DNA of 64,000 nt, from contig NZ_JAHLOF010000006.1 in the NCBI RefSeq assembly GCF_018917235.1, positions 173,416-237,415 of the forward strand, written 5' to 3'. Source of the stretch: Metaclostridioides mangenotii (GTDB taxonomy: Bacteria > Bacillota > Clostridia > Peptostreptococcales > Peptostreptococcaceae). Of this stretch, positions 63,249-64,000 are shown piece by piece; within the stretch, counting starts at the first letter, position 1; each line of letters begins with the position of its first letter. Position numbers and translations under genes: made by a program. A model generated the notes under the pieces. It searched no databases. It was not told the origin of the DNA and saw nothing but the letters and a program-made list of their open reading frames with translations.

Positions 63249-64000
63249 ATGTCAAAAAAAAGAATCAAACGCAGAGTAAAATATAGAATTAAACGTAAAC
63301 CTTTAATAATATTAATCATAGTATTATTTTTATTTATATTACTTGTTTGGTGTAATATAAAACCAAAAGACAATATAGATAAAAATGTTATTAAGGAAAA
63401 GAAGCAAACAAGCATTACTTTGAGTTTTGCAGGTGATGTTACAATGGGTAATGATATGGGCTCCACTGGTGGATATACATTTGACGGAGAATTTATAAAT
63501 CAAAATAAAGACTACTCTTATTTCTTTAAAAATGTTAAATCAATATTTGAAAACGATGATATTAGTATTGTTAATTTAGAGGGTCCACTAACGACTTCTA
63601 CATCTGGTGATACTGAAAAACAATTTGCATTTAAAGGAGATCCTACTTATGTGAATATTTTAAAAGAAGGGAATATAGAAGCTGTAGGTATTGCAAATAA
63701 CCATTCCTTAGATTATTTTGAAAAAGGTTTAGAAGATACTAAAAATGTACTAGATAGTAACGGTATAAAATATGCAGGAATGGGAGAAAAGGCTATCATT
63801 GAATCAAAGGGTATTAAAGTTGGGTTACTTGCCTATAACGGCTGGGATTCTAACTATAATGATAAATTTTTAGAAGGCATAAAAAATGATATAAAAGAAC
63901 TTAAAAAAGAGACCGACTTAGTAACAGTATATTTCCATTGGGGTATAGAAAAAGAAAATTATCCAACTAAAGTTCAAAAAGATTTTGCCCATTTTAGCGT
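63249..64000 (+). CDS. CapA family (poly-gamma-glutamate synthesis-like) protein, 3' partial
   Basis: AAGGAG precedes ATG 63249. A very basic N-terminus (KKRIKRRVKYRIKRK) leads into one TM segment (about 18-38), then the PGA_cap/CapA metallophosphoesterase-like domain: ITLSFAGDVTMGNDMG, SIVNLEGPLTT, FKGDPTYVNILKEGNIEAVGIANNHSLDYFEKG (shown in part), and TVYFHWGIEKENYPT. The gene runs off the window after about 250 codons; a full CapA is about 380. CapA-like proteins occur with and without capsule genes, and none are visible here. Confidence 0.85.
   Translation, partial: MSKKRIKRRVKYRIKRKPLIILIIVLFLFILLVWCNIKPKDNIDKNVIKEKKQTSITLSFAGDVTMGNDMGSTGGYTFDGEFINQNKDYSYFFKNVKSIFENDDISIVNLEGPLTTSTSGDTEKQFAFKGDPTYVNILKEGNIEAVGIANNHSLDYFEKGLEDTKNVLDSNGIKYAGMGEKAIIESKGIKVGLLAYNGWDSNYNDKFLEGIKNDIKELKKETDLVTVYFHWGIEKENYPTKVQKDFAHFS

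Noticed and set aside
63194..63466. Minus-strand frame over the start of the CapA-like gene
   Set aside because: No SD, and it is antisense to a gene with SD, TM segment and conserved CapA motifs.

Overview
The window is AT-rich chromosomal DNA from a low-GC anaerobic Firmicute. The gene order (rpsB-tsf-pyrH-frr-uppS-cdsA-dxr-rseP-ispG), an H-cluster maturation operon, an anaerobic sulfite reductase operon, a VanW protein, a DacF-like carboxypeptidase, and frequent TTG/GTG starts with strong AGGAGG sites together suggest Peptostreptococcaceae (relatives of Clostridioides, Paraclostridium or Romboutsia). I cannot name the species. No rRNA, tRNA, CRISPR array, prophage or intact insertion sequence was seen.

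Bases 1-9.5 kb: a partial zinc-peptidase-like gene, then a minus-strand translation, envelope and isoprenoid block. Intrinsic terminators split it into several transcripts (rpsB | tsf | pyrH-frr-small gene-uppS-cdsA | dxr-rseP | ispG). Bases 9.5-17.8 kb hold minus-strand single genes: DacF-like carboxypeptidase, a pentapeptide-repeat/potassium-channel fusion, a MutS2 homologue without its Smr nuclease domain preceded by a 17-codon leader ORF, a membrane-anchored pseudokinase, a VanW protein, an EEP-family phosphohydrolase, and a 52-residue gene. Bases 18.2-22.2 kb carry the plus-strand hydrogenase maturation operon (TM1266-like regulator, hydF, hydE, hydG), whose leader contains a terminator hairpin and a possible antiterminator pairing.

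Bases 22.2-38.4 kb: a class III aminotransferase, a one-TM protein, a CmpB-type membrane protein, an AlaX-like editing protein, MsrAB, and a complete oligopeptide ABC system (oppF, D, C, B and two tandem OppA lipoproteins). The oppA1 promoter carries a duplicated dyad operator. Then come a patatin-like lipase and a ferredoxin gene divergent from a Crp/Fnr regulator, with a palindrome centred at -41.5 of the ferredoxin promoter. Bases 38.6-48.5 kb are the most eroded part: a POT peptide-transporter pseudogene that still has its promoter and operator, an intact M24 peptidase, further gene remnants, a LysR regulator, a SWIM-SNF2 helicase, and a tandem duplication of a ferritin-like gene. Each ferritin copy is preceded by the divergent stub of what looks like an ATP-dependent DNA ligase, and one copy has an IS3-type remnant.

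Bases 48.5-64 kb: a glucosaminidase, an AI-2E-type exporter, an AraC/GyrI regulator, a heterodimeric ABC exporter with its MarR regulator and operators, a beta-carbonic anhydrase, an alpha/beta hydrolase, the asrABC operon beneath a second Crp/Fnr regulator with a TGTGAT-N4-ATCACA site again centred at -41.5, a rhodanese, and a CapA-family protein cut by the window end.

I did not find an obviously new multi-gene system. The most useful leads are regulatory (two Crp/Fnr class II sites, the oppA dual operator, the hyd leader), the channel fusion, the pseudokinase/leader ORF/Smr-less MutS2 group, and the duplicated ferritin locus with ligase stubs.
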